From Acidobacteriota bacterium (GTDB lineage Bacteria > Acidobacteriota > Vicinamibacteria > Vicinamibacterales > 2-12-FULL-66-21): 5,871 nucleotides of DNA. The position numbers and the translations under genes are program-made. How positions within the stretch are numbered: position 1 is the first letter of the stretch; every line of letters starts with the position of its first letter. Below the pieces are notes generated by a model. That model searched no databases and was not told where the DNA came from. It saw only the letters and a list, made by a program, of their open reading frames with translations. The DNA lies in NCBI GenBank assembly GCA_013362195.1, contig JABFWM010000661.1, forward strand, positions 1-5,871. The letters run 5' to 3'. Positions 5,834 through 5,871 of the stretch are shown piece by piece.

Positions 5834-5871
5834 TACCGGCCTCCTCCCGGCATCGGCATCGGCATCGGCAT
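5833..5871 (-). CDS. C-terminal end of an upstream gene with a Met-Pro repeat tail (partial)
   Basis: Reading the minus strand inward from the window edge gives twelve codons, four Met-Pro pairs then Gly-Gly-Gly-Arg, and a TAA stop at 5835-5833. The edge happens to fall exactly on a codon boundary of this frame. The last A of the TAA is the first base of the next gene's ATG (TAATG), the usual arrangement of translationally coupled operon genes, which is the main reason to believe the frame is real. Only the tail is inside the window, so the product cannot be named. Short Met-Pro or Pro-Gly tails are low-complexity and say little about function. The frame could also be non-coding leader DNA. 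Confidence 0.45.
   Translation of the reverse strand: MPMPMPMPGGGR
5840..5848 (-). promoter_or_regulatory. Strong Shine-Dalgarno sequence for the HEAT-repeat gene
   Basis: The minus strand reads GGGAGGAGG followed by six bases (CCGGTA) and then the ATG at 5833-5831. The match to the anti-SD and the spacing are close to ideal and fix the start of the HEAT-repeat gene. The site lies inside the last codons of the upstream gene (the Gly-Gly-Gly part of its tail), so the two genes are probably translated as a coupled pair. Confidence 0.8.
5849..5871 (-). repeat. Tandem hexanucleotide repeat ATGCCG, nearly four units, cut by the window edge
   Basis: On the minus strand the unit ATGCCG occurs three times in full followed by ATGCC, without a mismatch. 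The array may extend beyond the window. In the inferred frame of the upstream gene it encodes alternating Met and Pro. Perfect short tandem repeats of this sort are prone to slippage, and a 6-nt unit changes copy number without shifting the frame. Confidence 0.8.

Noticed and set aside
1..5871. Defence system, mobile element, CRISPR array, phage island or toxin-antitoxin pair
   Set aside because: No nuclease, transposase, integrase, direct-repeat/spacer structure or small toxin-like gene was found on either strand. The only regular repeat is the HEAT-coding periodicity.

Overview
The window is very GC-rich, densely coded and read entirely on the minus strand. It most resembles a member of the Acidobacteriota: MacB/FtsX-type permeases of the ADOP ('acidobacterial duplicated orphan permease') family are greatly expanded in that phylum, especially in its Vicinamibacteria/Solibacteres-like branches. 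This assignment rests on family content and base composition only. No RNA gene, CRISPR array, transposase or phage gene was seen.

In transcription order (high to low coordinates) the layout is as follows. (1) The last 12 codons of an upstream gene end in a Met-Pro repeat tail (5833-5871). (2) A small, probably exported HEAT-repeat protein is translationally coupled to it by a TAATG overlap (5075-5833). (3) A gap of about 100 nt holds a short hairpin and, overlapping the next start, what looks like the last ~24 codons of a lost ADOP permease (4968-5042). (4) One uninterrupted frame of 1281 codons (1126-4971) encodes an ADOP permease (residues ~1-812) followed in frame by a complete CNNM/CorC-type (HlyC/CorC, DUF21-CBS-CBS-CorC_HlyC) membrane protein (residues 848-1281). 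(5) A second CNNM/CorC paralogue (87-1118) starts 7 nt later. Its frame is cut by a single TGA at 87-89, yet it continues in the same frame with recognisable CorC_HlyC sequence to the window edge (1-86).

The paired CNNM/CorC genes are a common arrangement and would act in the inner membrane, probably in Mg2+ or other cation export or homeostasis. The ADOP permease is an orphan MacB-like subunit with no ATPase gene in view. No shared pathway linking HEAT protein, ADOP and CNNM is evident.

The most notable signals are three gene-integrity anomalies within 5 kb: the ADOP-CNNM readthrough, which one extra base in an AAAGGG run would undo; the in-frame TGA in the second CNNM gene; and the ADOP 3' remnant. 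They may be real decay or rearrangement, or sequence errors. Reads or close relatives would settle this. I see no convincing evidence for a wholly new multi-gene system.
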